DNA of 64,000 bases from Periplaneta americana (Eukaryota > Arthropoda > Insecta > Blattodea > Blattidae), in NCBI RefSeq assembly GCF_040183065.1, contig NC_091122.1, positions 154,650,455-154,714,454 of the forward strand, written 5' to 3'. The notes under the pieces are model-generated. The model did not search any database, was not told the DNA's origin, and saw only the letters and a list, made by a program, of their open reading frames with translations. Below are positions 23,810 to 34,642 of the stretch, piece by piece. The position numbers and the translations under genes were made by a program. Numbering within the stretch: the first letter of the stretch is position 1; every line of letters starts with the position of its first letter.

Positions 23810-24985
23810 AATCCTTCCCATTGAAGGCTTTAAGGAACCAACCTGGACAAATACCCAATGTCCCCATCCCTACCTTCCCGTGGTGCAGCTGTTAGTAAGC
23901 ATAATTTTACGAGCTGAACTAAAGGGAGGGGCTACTCATCCATTAGCACTGGTCAGCTTGATGAGTTAATGACTGAATTTGGTATAATTTTCCTCTATCC
24001 AATACCTAATTTCCTCTTTACCCTTTCTATCCAGTCCTCTGACTGGACTCTTACTTTCTTCGATCCCGACGGCATTAGAGCATTCGAGGCCTAGGGGTTC
24101 ATTTCACTTTCCTTCCTCCCCTTTCTACTTTTCTGTTCCTAGTGCTGACCTGCTATGGCACTAAAATCGTCCTCCAGTGGCTTAAGGAGGGAAAGCTGGT
24201 GATCAACAAGATCTCCCAGCTAGGTCCAATGGACCCATCAACCAACAGCAGGTGTGGTCCTCCAGACATTCTGGGGGTTGTGTGTGAATGAAGTAGCCAC
24301 CAAAACGTTAAAATATGGTGTTCACTTAAATCGGCTACAACTTGCCATTTAACCGCTCCAATATGAAATGAGTACCATTAAGGTAAAATTATCCGGAGGT
24401 AAAATAGTCCCCCAATCGGATCTCCGAGCGGGGACTACTTTAATGATATAATATGTTATAAATTATATGTCATATATAAAATACGTTGATATTCTTTAAT
24501 TTTATATAACATGAAGGACACTGCACTTGATTAAAACAATTTTTTTTGTAATTGTTTTTTTTTTCTTAAGGAGCAAAATCATTTCAATTGCAGTCAACTG
24601 AAACCTCGTCAGCTTCCATGCGTACCATCACACGGATTTCTGGGCTCTCCTCATTCTTTACCACAGGCTTAAACCACTTGGCTAACGAACTCAACACGAA
24701 TTTACCTGATTATGCAGGTATACGAATCCCTGGTCAAGAGTTATGCATTTGCGTGCAATAGTGGCATAAGTCTACCGGCTTCTAAGGGTTAAAACTTCAC
24801 TGCCTTCAGCTGGGTTTAAACCCACGAATCTTTCGTCCAGACCGAGTACGTGTAGTGTAACGAGTTTGGAATGTAAAAAGTTTATAGCTATGAGCTTCAA
24901 TTAATTAAATACACAATAATATACACATTTATGGCACAAGAATTACACTACATGTCCAGAAGTAAGCTGGGAGAAATGTGACATA
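23810..24985. other. Intron 6 (part): repeat-like, unclassified
   Basis: From 23860 to 24330 the base composition shifts to C/T-rich, non-coding sequence (TCCTCTGACTGGACTCTTAC, CTCCAGTGGCTTAAGGAGGG) that looks like a transposon untranslated region. I cannot name it. 24540-24575 is T-rich. Confidence 0.35.
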
Positions 24986-24986
24986 C

Positions 24987-25162
24987 CAGTGTTGCGTAGG
25001 GGTTGCTGGATGTGTACGAGGAAGTCATTTTATTCTGGCTGTAATATGATGACGGCTGGTAGCTATGCTGTCCCATCGACTGCTTGATTCCACTCCCGTT
25101 CATCAGAATTGTGTGTGATGCAGGTAACGTGATGGGCTTCGATGAGGGTGCTACAGGTGTCA
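24987..25162 (-). CDS. CAP: CAP/SORBS-like adaptor, exon F (Ser/Tyr-rich linker between SH3-2 and SH3-3)
   Basis: The acceptor is GGTATTTCAG and the donor is GTATGT. It begins with TG completing Val and ends in phase 0 (GCA ACA CTG). The frame reads TPVAPSSKPITLPASHTILM, continues through a Ser, Tyr, Gln and Asn rich stretch (HSYQPSSYYSQNKMTSSYT), and ends SSNPYATL. It has no domain and is low complexity, as expected for the flexible linker before SH3-3. It is probably fast-evolving and could be alternatively spliced. It is supported by phase with exons E and G more than by family similarity. A truncated RTE-like LINE begins about 75 bp upstream of its acceptor. Confidence 0.85.
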
Positions 25163-25239
25163 CTGAAATACCAAGTCAGCAGTCTTCAGTAAAACAAAAT
25201 AATCACAACAAATATTAACTCAAGAAATAAAGAAAAGTG

Positions 25240-25487
25240 TTAGAACTTTGAGAAAGTTACACAACACAGAACTACATGCATTGTATTCTTCACCTGACAT
25301 AATTAACATTAAATCCAGACGTTTGAGATGGTTGAGGAAGCCGAGATGTAGATGGGAAGATAATATTAAAATGGATTTGAGGGAGGTGGGATATGATGGC
25401 AGAGACTGGATTAATCTTGCTCAGGATAGGGCGGCAATGAACCTCCGGGTTTCTTAAAAGCCAGTAAGTAAGTAAGTAAGTAAGTAA
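25240..25487 (+). pseudogene. Internally deleted RTE-like LINE 3' end
   Basis: It encodes fragments matching the C-terminus of the LINE at 53760-54942: LHNTELHALYSSPDIINIKS, then CRWEDNIKMDLREVGYDGRD, then AMNLRVS. It ends in an (AGTA)n tail, as that family does. About 60 codons between are lost. The next element (25488) was inserted at its tail. Confidence 0.8.
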
Positions 25488-26378
25488 AGGCTGGTTCACA
25501 ATAAACTGGGAACGAGAACCAGAATGAAAACGAAAAGCAGAGGACGTGAATATGAAAATTTTTTATTCACAATAAACCGAGAACGTAGACGACTATGCAT
25601 ATCAATATGCATGTCAATAGCGATATGTAAAGTCTATATTACGCATTCTGATGTTATTTGTGTATAATTGACCAATGGCGTTCTCTCATGATTACAAGGC
25701 AGCCAACATAAACACAGGTTAACCAACTTCGAAATTTCAACTGAAACATTTCATTAGGTACCGTACTATAAATATGCCCATGCATCTTTATTATCACAAC
25801 GTACTTTCAGTCTACCATAACGTAAAATAATTAGAGAAGAAACATTTGTAATAGAACAAAAATGAACACAACAGTAGTTATTGAATTGAAGCATGAATAT
25901 GTAGTGTCATACAACCAATACAGTAATAAAATATGATTCACTTCCGATCGGTGTTCAAAGACGCAGCTATTGAAAGCCACGTATTCTCCTTCATTTTCTC
26001 ATCTTTATAAGAGGCGCGCCGCTTATCGTAAACGTGAGGATTTTCCTCAACACTCAATATTAGAATCTCATCAAATAAAACTTGCCCCATGATGCACAGC
26101 ACAGAACAAAATAATGCATAGGTTATGTCACGGTCTTCTTGCTACAAAATATACGACGACAAAATAGCTTTTAGATAGCAATAGAATGAATCTAGTGGGC
26201 TGTGATCGGAAACGTGAACGCCAAAGTTGAAACTTGGCCAACTCTCCATTCCCGATCCTGGGCTCCGGCAAGCTTTTCGTTATTTGTGAATGCTTACATT
26301 TAAATGTACACATTTTAACAATTTTACCGTTTTCGTTATTGTTCCGATCCTCGTTTCCGGTTTATTGTGAACCAGCCT
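25488..26378. mobile_element. 891-bp TIR element with TAA duplication (PIF/Harbinger-like), copy 1
   Basis: The ends are AGGCTGGTTCACAATAAACT and GGTTTATTGTGAACCAGCCT, with TAA on both sides. A 3-bp TWA duplication is the PIF/Harbinger habit. No transposase frame; the whole length matches 43922-44800. It lies in intron 5, ending 81 bp before exon E's donor side. Confidence 0.8.
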
Positions 26379-26458
26379 TAAGTTAGAACTTTGATCAATG
26401 AATTTGTTAATTAGATTAAACTATTAGACAGATAAAAGTCATCCTGTAGTGAAATTAC

Positions 26459-26581
26459 CTGGCTTCTCTCCTGGCTCGGACAGAACTTCTACATATGAGA
26501 CCGGGAATATTCCTTTCCTGTTGCCAATGCGACCCTCGAACCAGTTGTCATCAACTCTTCTAGTCAGTACCACCAGTTCCC
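26459..26581 (-). CDS. CAP: CAP/SORBS-like adaptor, exon E (second half of SH3-2)
   Basis: The acceptor is TGTTTATTTTTAG and the donor is GTAATT. Two bases complete Gly from exon D, 40 codons follow, and one base (G) passes on to form Val with exon F. The frame reads ELVVLTRRVDDNWFEGRIGN, then RKGIFPVSYVEVLSEPGEKP. It shows the conserved NWFEGR Trp and the GIFPVSYV motif. The groove residues are all present, so SH3-2 should bind proline-rich partners. Confidence 0.94.
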
Positions 26582-27208
26582 CTAAAAATAAACAAAATGA
26601 CACGTCAGTTTAGTTCAATTTTTGACATCTCAATATTCTCAATATAAGTAAATTATATCTTTGTAACTAGGGACCAGAATTTTAGATACAGTACTGAATG
26701 TTAAAAATTAGACCGTGTATAGATGAATGGATATGATGGAGGACAGAACTGTGTTGAGGTCTCGTTCACAACACTCACAAATCTAACAAAAAGAGAGCTG
26801 GGTCACAAAGAAACGGAGAATGCATCTAGTGAAGCGTGCTTGCTAGTTTGTAACTAATTTGTTCAGACCGTATAGTTGAACTTGCGTTAGAAAAGCAAGC
26901 ACTACCCTCTAAAACCATCTACAAACTTACCTTAGTGGAAGCTGTGGCCAATTGCAGTAAATGGCGAGAACTTCGTCAAATACACAGAGAACACAAGGTT
27001 CGCGGCATTCAATATAATTGATTGCAGTTTTCATATCTAGTGGCATTATTTATGCCAGAGTGGGACTATTGCTTGCTAGTTTATAACTATAGATAGATAT
27101 AATATTACACTTTTAGTATCTAAAAATCCGATCCCTTTTCGTAATATTTAATAAAATGTATTTGATTCCTCAGCCTCAACTATGTTGATAATTTATATAA
27201 CAACTAAA

Positions 27209-28763
27209 CAGTGGCGGCTCGTGAACATGTGGATTGGGAGAGCTGCAGTAGATTTTGGTACATACAAATTTCATTTCTTGATTACTAATAAGTATAGGAC
27301 AAAAATAAATGCACTACATATCGAAAAACCAAAACTTTCTGACTTAGTTGGGAGATGTCTGTGGCATCATTTGCTGATCGCTAAAGAAAACTAATACCAT
27401 CGATTTCAGTCTGAGTTTCTGATCGGCAGACACTCAACTTGCAATCTACCAGTTCATTCTGAATTGTCTTAGAATTACCTTTAAACAGTGGCATGTTCCA
27501 AATGATTTTTGAGAGGCTCGTTTAGATTACTCGCGGACTGTAGCAACATCAGGGTTCTTCGAATCGTATTTTCATCATGTCCCCTAAGGGGAAGTTCATA
27601 TTGGACACAAAATTTGATTCAATCAATATTTTTAAAAATAATTTCACGATTTTTTCTGACTTCTTGATTATGTTTGAGAATGTTTGTTCTGTTCGTTTCA
27701 CTTAATTGCGCAGCCAATGAAACAACATTTTTCAGGTGAAATTGCGAAGATTCGTGCTTTTTAATTTTTAGGGGCAAATGTCCTAAATCTGTCACACCAC
27801 TCCTAGTCTATGCAGTATCACCACCGAAGAGGAGGCAACCACAAATGCTCAGCGTAAATTTCATTGTTATACTTCCTTACATATATGCACTATTTCGGCT
27901 GGATGAAGCTTGAGTAAGATTTAAGCTGGGTAACGAACGACCCTTTTATTTCACTTCATTACATCAATTTTCTTCCCAAGGAAAAATTGAGAAAAATAAA
28001 TTAATATTCTGTAATTCACACACACTCATGCTTGCACATTTGCACTGGTTAAGTTACGGTACTGAAACGTCACACCAAAGCAACACTCAGATATACTGAT
28101 TGTCAACAATTTTCTAAAACTGGAAAAGAAGTCTCTTTCGTATTTTACGTGCTATATCAAAAGGATTCTACTCGTGCAATCATTTTGAGTTAAGGCAAAT
28201 ATTAGGTTCTGCTGGAGGCTGGATATATACGTAATAATAAGGCAAAAGAAAATATTACTTTCGTTATATTAACTCGATAAGATTCTACAACAATAAGTAT
28301 GTGAAGAGAAAATAAAAATTTTGTCATTAAGTTTCAAGGGAATAGAGAATCCATTTGATGTAGCATTACAATAGCGGTGTGGGAGGGGAGGAAAGATCTT
28401 CCCTTGTCTCCTGGCTCTGCAAGCCACTGCAGCGAAATATGGGTTTTAAACAGCAGCAGTTTCCCTCTGCTTCCCTTCACCCCTCTACCCCCTGACCATG
28501 CAAGACACACTCTCTATGATCTGTCCCACCCTGCAGATTCCAGGACGACTTTGAATGCAGTGTCAATTCCAGTACAGTCGACGCGCAAAAAGATTATGCA
28601 TAAGATAATAGTACCCATACATATTCCCGGCCAGATGAAATATAAAGCAATTTACCAATAAAAGCTGTAACAATTCTTCTACAAATTAAAATAAATATTT
28701 TTATTTTCCTGTCAAACCAGGGAGTGCTGTAGCTCCGCAGCTCTTATGGACGATCCGCCCCTG
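27209..28763. mobile_element. hAT-like element, 1555 bp, perfect 8-bp duplication
   Basis: It starts CAGTGGCGGCTCGTG and ends CGATCCGCCCCTG. CAACTAAA flanks both sides (27201-27208 and 28764-28771). An 8-bp duplication and CAGTGGCGG ends are hAT characters. The interior has no BED finger or hAT dimerisation frame, so it is non-autonomous or decayed. It occupies over half of intron 4. Confidence 0.88.
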
Positions 28764-28963
28764 CAACTAAATGTTAACTGGAAGGAAAAACTAAAGAACG
28801 TGAGATAATCTGCTACATAAAACCAAAAGTACGCTCATGTCGAAACTTCCGCCTTAAATGAACACCTATTAAGCAGTTAAAATAGAGAACATCTACTGCC
28901 AGGAGAAACTAATGTTAGACTGCGGAATTTTCTAGACATTTTCATGCCTACCTGCAAAAAAAT

Positions 28964-28965
<2 letters not shown>

Positions 28966-28987
<22 letters not shown>
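28966..28987. repeat. Poly-A tract
   Basis: A22 run, interrupted just before by AAAAATA. It could be a relic LINE or SINE tail. Confidence 0.9.
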
Positions 28988-28994
<7 letters not shown>

Positions 28995-29171
28995 AGCTGT
29001 GACTAAAAACCTTACTTCATATAAAGTTGGGTTTCAGCAATTGAATAAACTCTCCGTGGTGGAATTTGTGATTACTTTCCCGAAATACAGAAAGTACAGT
29101 AGGTTGCAAAACATTTATAAAGATAAAAATTCATTACATATAAAAATTTTAATGTAATATGTTACTATTCA

Positions 29172-29305
29172 GCGATGTATGCAATGGAGGGGGAAAAGAA
29201 CTAGCCACCCTATCCCATCATCTCCTGGCTTAGTTCCCTCATGATGACGCCTTATTGGTGTCATTTCTGAGGTTCCAACCTGTCTTCGGACAGTTGATTC
29301 AACAA
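29172..29305 (+). repeat. ~150-bp interspersed repeat, copy 2 of 3
   Basis: Matches 19136-19290 (GGCCACCC, CTCATGATG, CCTGTCTTCGGACAGTTGAT). It ends about 50 bp below exon D's donor. Confidence 0.75.
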
Positions 29306-29358
29306 CAATTACAATGTCTCAGTACCTCTATAACTTCAAGTTGAGTACCGGTACTCAC

Positions 29359-29470
29359 CTTTCACAAGGGAGAGTTCGAGATGAGTCTGTGCAATGAAAT
29401 TAAATTTGGCACGTGCCTGTCCTTCGCTGGGTCGTTTAGGTATTGTTCGAATTCCATCATATGGGATTAT
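29359..29470 (-). CDS. CAP: CAP/SORBS-like adaptor, exon D (inter-SH3 linker and first half of SH3-2)
   Basis: The acceptor is TGTTTTCTTTCAG and the donor is GTGAGT, both near-consensus. The exon starts in phase 0 and ends with one base (G) that joins GG of exon E to give Gly. The frame reads IIPYDGIRTIPKRPSEGQ, then ARAKFNFIAQTHLELSLVK. The short linker between SH3-1 and SH3-2 and the AKFNF start of SH3-2 match the closely spaced SH3 pair of CAP/vinexin proteins. In that family the pair forms the vinculin-binding module (family knowledge). Confidence 0.93.
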
Positions 29471-29789
29471 CTGAAAGAAAACATAAAAAATACGGTATGT
29501 CAATACCAATAGGATGTGTACGCTGTGAGCGTATACAGTACAAACCTGGAAGAATATTTCCGTTATACATGACAGAGTTCATAACTTTTTTTTTTTTTTG
29601 TTCTGGTTTTTCAGAATTTCGCATTAGATATACATTTTAATATTATTACAATTTGCATTTTCCATTATTTGCACCAAGCAAATTTCAAATTGTTCGCAAT
29701 TTACGTATCAAGCCCAGATCTTTAGTCAATGAAACTGCTTAAACAGAAAATGGTGTTAATTATAGGATGAAATAAAATTAACCTCCAAA

Positions 29790-29915
29790 CAGTAGCGGCC
29801 AGTGATCAAAATCCCCGGTGAGGCCAGATGCAACTAGTTTAAGTGCTTCCGATAGGAAATGTTTGTTTATGATATTAATTATTATTGTTATTATATTATT
29901 AATATCATTATTACT

Positions 29916-29964
<49 letters not shown>

Positions 29965-30918
29965 TATTATTATTATTACTATTATTAGTCTATTCTTATT
30001 ACTATCAATGAAAAATAATAATTTCACTCACCAAATAAGCTGTTATGCTGTGAGTTTCAGTGATTGTTTCAGTGTGATGAAGCAACCCATATTATGTGTT
30101 GAAATTCCCCTTTCTTTCTTTTCTTTTTATTTTTTTTCCCTTGACAGCAACAAACAAGGCCAAGAGAAGTTTATTCTGCATCACATTACCACTTAACCAT
30201 TTATGTTGCCCATACCAGGATGCAATAGAAACTCGCGTTTTAAGATTATGTGTCAGAAAAATTATCAGCGATGTCGTAGGTATCTCGGTAGTCTCTCTCT
30301 TTATTTAAAACTTCATTTTTTTTAGTATTATTTCTTCTCGAAAAAGGACACTCTAACAATGAATTAACTGCACCAGCATTATTTCTCTCATTTGTTTCTG
30401 TTTATATTTTCCCGAAATACATAACAACATTGGCCCAGATTCACTACTGTACTACGAAGTACAATAGTAGAACACCCTCACTTATGTCATAAACTGAGAC
30501 ATAAGGGGAGAGAATCGAGTGGGTCTCTGCCTGCCAAAGAGCTGGAATTTTGTTATTTATGGCCTAATTAGGAAAACAAGTCACCACTGCTATTCCCACC
30601 CCACTCTACCCTTAAGGCCGGCCCATGGATGGGACGAGTGAAACCTGACCAGGCCAGAAGAATTGTGCCTCAGCTACAACGTTTTAAGCGTAAACTCAAA
30701 GCCCGGGAAAGGACATGAAATGCATTAAGCCAGACCCGGCGGCCTCAGGAACAAATTTTACTGCAAAACAGTTCTATATACATCAAAGTTTTCAAATGCT
30801 TCTACAGCGATATATGCTTCATTCAAATAACTAATATATTATATAAAAACACAAAATTTGATTACAGCCAAGTGACTGAGGCCCGGCCTCACTTGCCTCA
30901 GTCAATCAGCCGCCACTG
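29790..30918. mobile_element. hAT-like element, 1129 bp, perfect 8-bp duplication
   Basis: It starts CAGTAGCGGCCAGTGATC and ends CAGCCGCCACTG. CCTCCAAA flanks both sides (29782-29789 and 30919-30926). Ends resemble those of the element at 27209, so the two may share a transposase source. It contains an (ATT)n tract at about 29916-29990 and no transposase frame. Confidence 0.87.
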
Positions 30919-31499
30919 CCTCCAAATATGGTATTGAACAGGATTAATACAACACATTTTCTCGTACACACGTAGCTTTAGAGACAAATCTAGGAATTTT
31001 GGTTGCAACGAAAAATTGTATCGCGAAAAACGGAAAAGTTACGGTGCATCTTTGAGTTCCTGATTCTGATTACATAATGTTCAACAAAATGTAGAACTGT
31101 AAAAAAAAAGTTGATACATTAAAAATAAAAGTAAAACAAATTATAATATCTTAAGAGCCTTTATGTAAGTTGAATGTAATTTTCATTATATAAGCTGTGC
31201 AGAATTCTGTATTAATTATTATTCGTATCATTAATCAATATCTGAAAGATTTAATGCAGGCTACAATCTGATCCGTTTGGAAAGACGTAAAATAAAATGA
31301 CTATAAAATTTATAATGGAGGTGCTGTAGAATTCATTTCAGTTCCATTGTGATACAGAAGCACGGGAGTTTTGTATCATCATTGTTACCGCGTAAGAAAC
31401 AAAAAAAGTTACTCACCAACAACCGAATAAACAAAATGCCGTTTACTGCACAACAATGAGCGAAATATGTCTTGTTGTTCGTTAAATTTGAAAGTGTAG

Positions 31500-31723
31500 C
31501 GTCTGTACAATGGTGGGTTTCAACCAGAGTATGATATTCGGAGAGCTCCCAGTTACAAATCTCATATGAACTGGAACGGGCTAGTCCTAAAGTTAATGTT
31601 TGGTGCGCAGTAAATAGCTATAATCTGTATGGTCCGTTTATATTTGCAGAAGAAACAGTTCGATCAGGACCATACGTGGACATGTTAAAAAACTTTTTTG
31701 AACAACTGCAACAGGAAAACAAC
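31500..31723 (+). pseudogene. Mariner-like transposase fragment interrupted by a SINE
   Basis: The frame reads SPKVNVWCAVNSYNLYGPFI, then FAEETVRSGPYVDMLKNFFE, around and after catalytic D1 of a mariner-type enzyme. It stops at the SINE at about 31724, and no downstream block follows. Confidence 0.7.
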
Positions 31724-31955
31724 ATGGGATCCACTGCTGTGGAGTAACGGTTAGCATGTCTAACTGTGAAATGAGCGGGCCAGGGTTCAAATTCTGATTG
31801 GGATAAGTTATCTGGTTGAGGTTTTCTCCAGGGTTTTTCCTCAATCCAATTAGAGCAAATGCTGGATAACATTCGGCGATGGACCCTGACTCATTTCGCT
31901 GGCATTATCATCTTCATCTCATTCAGACGCTATATAATTTTTAAAGCTATAGGCA
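31724..31955 (+). repeat. tRNA-derived SINE, family 1 (diverged copy)
   Basis: Head TGTGGAGTAACGGTTAGCAT, B box GGTTCAAATTC, body GGTTGAGGTTTTCTCCAGGG and TTCATCTCATTCAGACGC. More diverged than the copies at 3290 and 51642. Confidence 0.85.
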
Positions 31956-32132
31956 TTTTTAATAAATCCCGTCTCTTGTTTTCGGAGCCTATGACGCTAT
32001 TGCGTTGTCACTGCTCATATACTACATTACAAACAAAGGGAACTATATTTTAATCCTGCAGCCGCAACAAACATTATGATGCTCAGTTCTTGTAGTAGAA
32101 GATTTTTTTATGAGAAATATCTTATACGATAT

Positions 32133-32881
32133 TGTGACAGCGACGTGAGATTCGAACTCACGACCAGCGTCCCGCGAGAGAGCATATCGCGCGGGCTTCA
32201 CGGAGCACTGTGGGATGGCGCGCGGCGGAGAGAAGAGAGGGGAAAGGGCCCACGCGACGAGGGGAGAGTGCAAGCGCAACTGCTGCGTGCGGAGTAGGGG
32301 GGACGGACCTCCCGAATCTTCCAGAAGCCCGTCGAAGTGGAAAAATCGCGAATTCTAAGTTTCTCGGTTACGTTGCTGTGGTTATAAATTACGGACGCGA
32401 AGGAGTGTGAGCGTCATTCATAATTAGTTCAGTGAGTAAGCCAGTGAACAGAGCAAGCTAGCCAGTCTTGTGTACCGGAGTTCGACTTGAGTGTGCGTCC
32501 GCAACTGTGCCAGCATCCGAAGGCCTGAGTTCGAGTGCAGTGGACCGCAGTTGGAGGGACCTGAGTTCGAGTACAGTGGACTGTCTCTGAAGGTCTGTGG
32601 TTCGAGATACTGTGAACTCGAGTGACTGAGCTAGAAGAATTGTGAACTGAGAACTGATAGTTCTGATTTGTAAATAGTGCTTTGTAAATATTAGTTAAGA
32701 TTAACAGTTCATTGTTGTTCGTACTAGTCCAAGTAAATTGTCATTGTCGTCGGTGGAGTGCTATAACGAATACTGTGTTGAGTGAAAATCCAATTGTTGA
32801 CGAGAGCGTTTAAGGCGAATTGTAGAAAGGAATTATTGTTGGAAGAATAAAATCTTATTGTTGAGTTGAAATAAATTTACA
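32133..32881 (+). mobile_element. Solo-LTR-like block in CAP intron 3
   Basis: About 750 bp, starting TGTGACAGCGACGTGAGATT and ending near ATAAATTTACA (TG...CA). It has a GC-rich first half, a TATA-like TTATAAATT near 32384, then ATTCATAATTAGTTCAGTGA (an insect LTR initiator-like region). Later comes AGAATAAAATCTT, a polyadenylation-like signal. No internal region, primer site or second LTR is present. I could not find a convincing 4-6 bp target duplication. Confidence 0.6.
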
Positions 32882-32946
32882 ATAGTTTACGTTTTGAAAA
32901 CCTTTAATAGCAAGTAAGTCATAAATATTTTACTATTAATTCTTAC

Positions 32947-33061
32947 CTCGACATAGTTGAAAGGGAAGAGGCCGACCATAGCATTATGCTCTCCTTCGTA
33001 CCAGTTCTTGTCAATCTGGCGACGCACGAAGATTATATCCCCTCTTCTGAAGCTGAGCTCC
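32947..33061 (-). CDS. CAP: CAP/SORBS-like adaptor, exon C (second half of SH3-1)
   Basis: The acceptor is TTTCTTAAAG and the donor is GTAAGA. One base completes the Arg codon and the exon ends in phase 0. The frame reads ELSFRRGDIIFVRRQIDKNW, then YEGEHNAMVGLFPFNYVE. It contains the RT-loop and n-Src region, the conserved Trp of the NWYEGE motif, and the GLFPFNYV motif with the Pro and Tyr that line the proline-peptide groove. The domain looks intact and functional. A solo-LTR-like repeat ends about 65 bp downstream of the donor. Confidence 0.94.
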
Positions 33062-33429
33062 CTTTAAGAAATAAATTATACTTTCAGTCATTCAGTATCT
33101 CACATCAAGCAATTGTCATTATAAATTTGATTGCCATATTTTAAAAAATCCAAGTTTCATAATGAAGTATGGCGCAGAGAATTCTTTCAAACAGAGAAGA
33201 AAACTCGTTCAATTTCATTTTGTAATTCATATCTGCAGCGTCAAGTGTGACGATATTTCATTATGCCACTTGTTGTTCTTGGCAATTTGAATGTAACAAA
33301 TTTAGGAAGAGAATTTATGATGAATTCTTCGGAATCCATATATTCATATCATACCGGTACTCATTGTATAAATCTGTCTGTATTTTTGTTATTCTGTGTA
33401 AATTTGCAAATTCTAATATGAATCAGACT

Positions 33430-33434
33430 GTTAA

Positions 33435-33490
<56 letters not shown>

Positions 33491-33491
33491 T
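33430..33491. repeat. (TTA)n microsatellite
   Basis: About 20 units followed by a few CTA units; the poly-Leu frame across it is not a protein. Confidence 0.95.
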
Positions 33492-33599
33492 ACTACTACT
33501 ACTATTAGCACTATTATCATTATCGTTATCATCATTGCTTTTGTTATATTGTCTTGTGCTGAACTGTAATTGGCCCCTGGCTATTGTGCAGCACATTAA

Positions 33600-33650
33600 A
33601 TATCTTCTTCTTCTTCTTCTTCTTCTTCTTCTTCTTCTTCTTCTTCTTCA
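33600..33650. repeat. (TTC)n tract, probable LINE 3' tail
   Basis: (CTT)n on the plus strand, AAG repeats on the minus strand, directly at the 3' end of the LINE fragment at 33664. Confidence 0.9.
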
Positions 33651-33663
33651 GTCCCTTCTGCTG

Positions 33664-34202
33664 CTAAGCGTCGGGTTCGCCTCTCTCTGTCCATTTCATC
33701 CATTTTTCCCAGTCTCTACACATTCTCTTCATCTCTACCATTGTTTTTCCTTTCTGTTGGCCTATTCTTTCTATTGTATCCTCCCATTTAACCCTTGGTC
33801 TTCCTCTTCTCTTTCTTCCTTCCACTCTCATTTCCATCACCTGTTTAACCTTCCTTTCTTCTCCCATACGATATACATGCCCAAACCATTTCAATTGCCT
33901 TTCATTAATCACCTCTGTTAATGCTTTTCTCAGTTTAACTTCTTCTCTTATCCTGTCATTCCTTATCCTATCTCTTCTGGTCTTTCCTACAGTTCTTTTA
34001 AGATATTTCATTTCCACTGCTGTTAATTTACTTCGATGTTTATCTAAGAGTGGTAAGCTTTCGGTACTATATTGTATTATAGGTTTAATTATTGAATTAT
34101 ATATCTGTATTTTTGTCTTAGTGGTTATTTCTTTTTTCCCAACTATTGTATTACTTATTTGATAGTATGCTGATGTTGCTTTCTTTACCCTGGTCAGTAC
34201 TT
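33664..34202 (-). pseudogene. LINE ORF2 C-terminal fragment with (AAG)n tail
   Basis: An open frame of about 180 codons reads VLTRVKKATSAYYQISNTIV, then KIQIYNSIIKPIIQYSTESL, then LKWFGHVYRMGEERKVKQVM and RKRRGRPRVKWEDTIERIG. The WFGHVxRM...GRPxxxW block is the usual C-terminus of several non-LTR families. RT motifs are missing (5' truncation). It is on the gene's strand and ends about 87 bp below exon B's donor. Confidence 0.85.
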
Positions 34203-34288
34203 CTAAATAAATAAATAAATAAATAAATAAATGACAATAGTGATGATAATAATGAAATTACTCATAAATAAAAAAATACCCATTTTAC

Positions 34289-34432
34289 CTTGAAGTTTGC
34301 CCAACAAAATTGTAGAGAGCTCGTGCCACCAGTTTGGGTTCAGGGGTTCGGTCCCTTTGCTTCCCCTTGTTTCCAACATCATCCAAGAAGTCATCATAAC
34401 GGTTAAGAGGGATAGGAGACTTCTGTGATGGT
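34289..34432 (-). CDS. CAP: CAP/SORBS-like adaptor, exon B (linker and first half of SH3-1)
   Basis: The acceptor is TTTTTTGTTGCAG and the donor is GTAAAA. One base completes the Thr codon from exon A and two bases (AG) pass to exon C, giving Arg. The frame reads PSQKSPIPLNRYDDFLDD, a basic linker (KGKQRDRTPEPK), then LVARALYNFVGQTS. ALYNF is the ALYDY-type first strand of an SH3 domain. The proline-rich PSQKSPIPLNRYDDF block immediately before SH3-1 is, as I recall, a family signature. SH3-1 of CAP/vinexin proteins binds proline-rich ligands such as the vinculin hinge (family knowledge). A 180-bp MITE lies only about 30 bp upstream of the acceptor, and a LINE tail lies about 90 bp below the donor. 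Confidence 0.93.
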
Positions 34433-34463
34433 CTGCAACAAAAAATAAACATAACCTATAACC

Positions 34464-34642
34464 AGCCTAGCATATACAGTCAAGAAGCTCAATACGTAGG
34501 AAATATGCATCCATAGATAGTTGCTAACCACTAGGATCGCTACTATCACCTCATCACAGACAATTAAAAATAGTACCGGCATAGTCTATTGTTCCTAGTA
34601 CCCTCACAACTCCTGCTTCGTGACTGTATATAGTAGACTGTG
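34464..34642. mobile_element. MITE family 'CACAGTCTAG', copy 1, close to exon B acceptor
   Basis: The inverse ends are eroded on the left (AGCCTAGCATATACAGTC) and good on the right (GACTGTATATAGTAGACTGT). TATAACC flanks both sides. In reverse orientation relative to the other three copies. It begins only 31 bp upstream of exon B. Confidence 0.85.

Noticed and set aside
28377..28661. 94-codon Pro/Ser-rich frame
   Set aside because: Lies inside the hAT-like element, has no domain and no matching splice context.
33247..33921. 224-codon plus-strand frame
   Set aside because: Made of (TTA)n and (CTT)n poly-Leu plus the antisense of a LINE fragment.
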